Source: Pseudomonadota bacterium (lineage in GTDB: Bacteria; Myxococcota; Myxococcia; Myxococcales; Anaeromyxobacteraceae). From it: a stretch of DNA of 7,537 nt. The notes below the pieces were generated by a model that saw only the letters and a program-made list of their open reading frames with translations, ran no database searches and was not told where the DNA came from. The DNA is taken from contig JAEZXM010000388.1 in the NCBI GenBank assembly GCA_023419875.1, positions 1-7,537 on the forward strand, given 5' to 3'. The position numbers and the translations under genes were made by a program. This document shows, piece by piece, positions 5,745 to 7,537 of the stretch. How positions within the stretch are numbered: position 1 is the first letter of the stretch; each line of letters opens with the position of its first letter.

Positions 5745-6671
5745 TCAGGCCTTGAGGGCGGCGGTGTCGAGCAGGCGCTCGCAGAGCTCGGCGAAGGAGA
5801 TCCCGTTCCCCGACGCGATCTTGGGAACGATCGACGTGGCCGTCATTCCCGGCAGGGTGTTGGTCTCGAGGACGTAGGGAATGCCCTCGTCCGTGACGAT
5901 GAAGTCGGTCCGCGTGACGCCCGAGCAGCCGAGGCCGCGGTGGGCGATCGCTGCCGCCTCCTCGACCTTGCGCCGGTGACCCTCGGGAATCCGCGCCGGA
6001 TAGAAGTACTTGGTCGTGCCGGCGGTGTACTTCGCGGCGTAGTCGTAGAACTCGTTCGCGGGCACGACCTCGATCGTCCCGAGCGCCTTCCCGTCGAGCA
6101 CCGCGACCTGGATCTCCTTGCCTCTCACGTACCGCTCGACCAGGACCTCGCCCTGGAACGACGCGGCGTCCCTGCAGGCCGCCGGCAGCGCGGCCGCCTC
6201 CTTGACGAGGTGAACGCCCACCGAGGAGCCCTCTCCCGACGGCTTCACCACGCAGGGGAGGCCGAACGGAAGATCACCTACCGTGACGGTGGGCACCCGC
6301 TCGCGCGGGAAGACCACGTAGTCCACCACCTGGAGCCCGAGCGCCCGGAAGAGGATCTTCGAGATCACCTTGTCCATCCCAACCGCGGAGGCGAGCACGC
6401 CGGAGCCCGTGTACGGGATGCCCAGGCTCTCGAGCAGCCCCTGGATGCAGCCGTCCTCGCCCCAGCGGCCGTGGAGGGCCACGAAGGCGACCTCGGCCTT
6501 CTCGGCGCGGAGCTTCGCGGCGACGTCGTGGTCCACGTCCACGAGGACCACGTCGTGCCCCCGCGCGCGGAGCCCTTCGGCGCAGGCTTCGCCGGTGTGG
6601 AGCGAGACCTCGCGCTCGGTGGAGAGCCCTCCGTACAGCACCGCGACCTTCTTCCCTTTCCACTTCGACAT
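5745..6671 (-). CDS. ddl: D-alanine--D-alanine ligase
   Basis: This 308-residue cytoplasmic ATP-grasp enzyme joins two D-alanines using ATP, making the dipeptide that MurF adds to the peptidoglycan precursor. The length matches the compact DdlB-type enzymes. Motifs in order are VAVLYGGLSTEREVSLHTG (9-27), where Glu19 corresponds to the substrate-binding Glu15 of E. coli DdlB; HGRWGEDG (67-74); the ATP-binding loop KPSGEGSSVGV (143-153); YDYAAKY (209-215), whose Tyr corresponds to Tyr216; TRTDF (253-257); and the metal-binding LETNTLPGMT (268-277), with Glu269 and Asn271. All residues expected for activity appear present. The ATG at 6671 has GAGGAG at 6677-6682, five bases upstream. It follows murB by 26 bases, so the two are almost certainly co-transcribed. 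Downstream, where a typical dcw cluster would show ftsQ, there is a 440-base gap and then xylF. Confidence 0.96.
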   Translation of the reverse strand: MSKWKGKKVAVLYGGLSTEREVSLHTGEACAEGLRARGHDVVLVDVDHDVAAKLRAEKAEVAFVALHGRWGEDGCIQGLLESLGIPYTGSGVLASAVGMDKVISKILFRALGLQVVDYVVFPRERVPTVTVGDLPFGLPCVVKPSGEGSSVGVHLVKEAAALPAACRDAASFQGEVLVERYVRGKEIQVAVLDGKALGTIEVVPANEFYDYAAKYTAGTTKYFYPARIPEGHRRKVEEAAAIAHRGLGCSGVTRTDFIVTDEGIPYVLETNTLPGMTATSIVPKIASGNGISFAELCERLLDTAALKA

Positions 6672-6697
6672 TTCCGCTCCTCGAAGGATTCCGGGCC

Positions 6698-6718
6698 TCA
6701 GGCGTCAGGCCTCAGGCC
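6698..6718 (-). repeat. Three tandem heptamers (GGCCTGA) at the murB 3' end
   Basis: The transcribed strand reads GGCCTGA, GGCCTGA, CGCCTGA back to back, and the third TGA is the murB stop codon. Because the unit is seven bases, the three TGAs fall in all three reading frames. The repeat encodes the last residues GLRPDA. It may be simple slippage of a short sequence or a translation stop in every frame. Confidence 0.7.
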
Positions 6719-7537
6719 GTCCAGCTCCGATGCAACGAACTCGCCAAGCAACCGCACCTCGGTCTCGAGCGCGATCCCGAACTGCTCACGGACGCGCGTC
6801 CGCGCGAGCCGGATGAGGGCGAGGACGTCCGAGGCGGTCGCCCCGCCGAGGTTCACGACGAAGTTCGCGTGGACGTCCGACCACGTGGCGTTTCCGACGC
6901 GGTGACCCTTGAGGCCGACCGCCTCGATCAGCCGTCCGGCGAAGTCGCCGGGCGGGTTGGTGAACGTCGAGCCGAAGGTGGGCCGGTCGAGCGGCTGGGT
7001 CCGTCTGCGCTTCTCGCGGTCGTCCTGCATCGCCGCCCGGCTGGCGTCGACCCCGGCGACGTCGCCGGGGCGGAGCCGCACCTCGATCCGCGTGACGACC
7101 GCCCCCGGGGGCAAGCGGCAGGTCCGGTACGCGAGGCCGAGCGACGCCGCGTCCACCCAGCCCGCCCCGTCGGCGGTCGCGAGCTCGACCCGCTCGAGCA
7201 CGTCCTTCATCTCACCGAGCCGGGTGCCGGCGTTCATCGCTGTCGCGCCGCCGAGCGTCCCGGGGATGCCGGCGATGAACTCCATCCCGGTGAGCCCGTG
7301 CGCGTGGGCCCGCGCCGGGAGCCGCGCGGTGGGGGCGCCGGCGGAGAGGACCATCCGCGGCCCGTCCACCGTCTCGCCCGGGAAGTCCTGCGGGAGCTTG
7401 AGCACGACGCCCCGCGCGCCCGCGTCGGCCGCGAGCGTGTTCGCGCCGCCGCCGAGCACGGAGAGCGGCACCCCCAGCTCGCGCACCGCGGCGAGGAGCG
7501 CCCCCAGCGCGTCCGGATCGGCGGGCCGGACGAGCAG
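6698..7537 (-). CDS. murB: UDP-N-acetylenolpyruvoylglucosamine reductase MurB (5' end outside window)
   Basis: This FAD enzyme uses NADPH to reduce UDP-GlcNAc-enolpyruvate to UDP-MurNAc, the second committed step of peptidoglycan synthesis, in the cytoplasm. The 279 visible residues start inside the FAD domain (LLVRPADPDAL). They show the flavin-binding LGGGANTL (28-35), GMEFIAGIPGTLGGATAMNAG (84-104), YRTCRLP (137-143), FGSTFTNPPGDFAGRLIEAVG (188-208) with the proton-donor Ser190, HANFVVNLGGA (223-233) and the C-terminal ETEVRLLG (258-265) containing the catalytic Glu. Two positions differ from common forms: Cys140 where Ser is usual after the Tyr-Arg pair, and Thr193 where Lys is usual in GSxFKNP. 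The proximity of the Ser-loop to HANF suggests the shorter type II form. The missing start is probably a few dozen codons upstream. ddl follows after 26 bases. A GTG at 7486 is internal, since the frame and family homology continue to the window edge. Confidence 0.95.
   Translation of the reverse strand: MLVRPADPDALGALLAAVRELGVPLSVLGGGANTLAADAGARGVVLKLPQDFPGETVDGPRMVLSAGAPTARLPARAHAHGLTGMEFIAGIPGTLGGATAMNAGTRLGEMKDVLERVELATADGAGWVDAASLGLAYRTCRLPPGAVVTRIEVRLRPGDVAGVDASRAAMQDDREKRRRTQPLDRPTFGSTFTNPPGDFAGRLIEAVGLKGHRVGNATWSDVHANFVVNLGGATASDVLALIRLARTRVREQFGIALETEVRLLGEFVASELDGLRPDA

Noticed and set aside
5628..6905. 425-codon plus-strand frame opposite ddl and part of murB
   Set aside because: It is antisense to two well-identified genes and has no family resemblance.

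Overview
The window is a very GC-rich stretch in which every convincing gene reads on the minus strand. In transcription order (right to left) they are murB (5' end outside the window), ddl, a 440-base non-coding leader region, xylF, xylG, xylH, a small predicted lipoprotein with a GIN/DUF2807 beta-repeat domain, and the start of an O-methyltransferase (3' part outside). The strong G/C third-position bias opens long spurious frames on both strands. A Sec signal peptide on the binding protein, a periplasmic-type ABC importer and a lipobox protein point to a Gram-negative (diderm) bacterium. A myxobacterium-like or other high-GC lineage is plausible, but the sequence alone does not settle the taxonomy.

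Right part (5745-7537): murB and ddl are 26 bases apart and supply two steps of peptidoglycan precursor synthesis (UDP-MurNAc formation and D-Ala-D-Ala formation). They look like a piece of the division/cell-wall (dcw) cluster, but ftsQ/ftsA do not follow ddl.

Centre (1103-5744): a complete CUT2-type sugar importer of the D-xylose class. XylF binds sugar in the periplasm, XylG is the fused double ATPase and XylH is the permease. xylF has a near-perfect Shine-Dalgarno and a GTG start. A 93-base spacer with a 13-pair cUUCGg-capped hairpin separates xylF from xylG, and xylG and xylH overlap by ATGA. XylH carries an unusual acidic loop of about 77 residues predicted on the periplasmic face. No xylA, xylB or xylR is visible, so the substrate is inferred from family resemblance only.

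The leader upstream of xylF (5305-5744) is the most interesting non-coding part. A 13-base segment about 210 bases upstream is perfectly complementary to the xylF ribosome-binding site. Between the two arms lie a hairpin with a tandem G-A internal loop and one copy of an imperfect 18-base element; a second copy sits just before the xylG ribosome-binding site. Together these suggest, but do not prove, post-transcriptional or operator control of the importer.

Left part (1-1102): the GIN-domain lipoprotein and the O-methyltransferase have no obvious functional link to sugar uptake.
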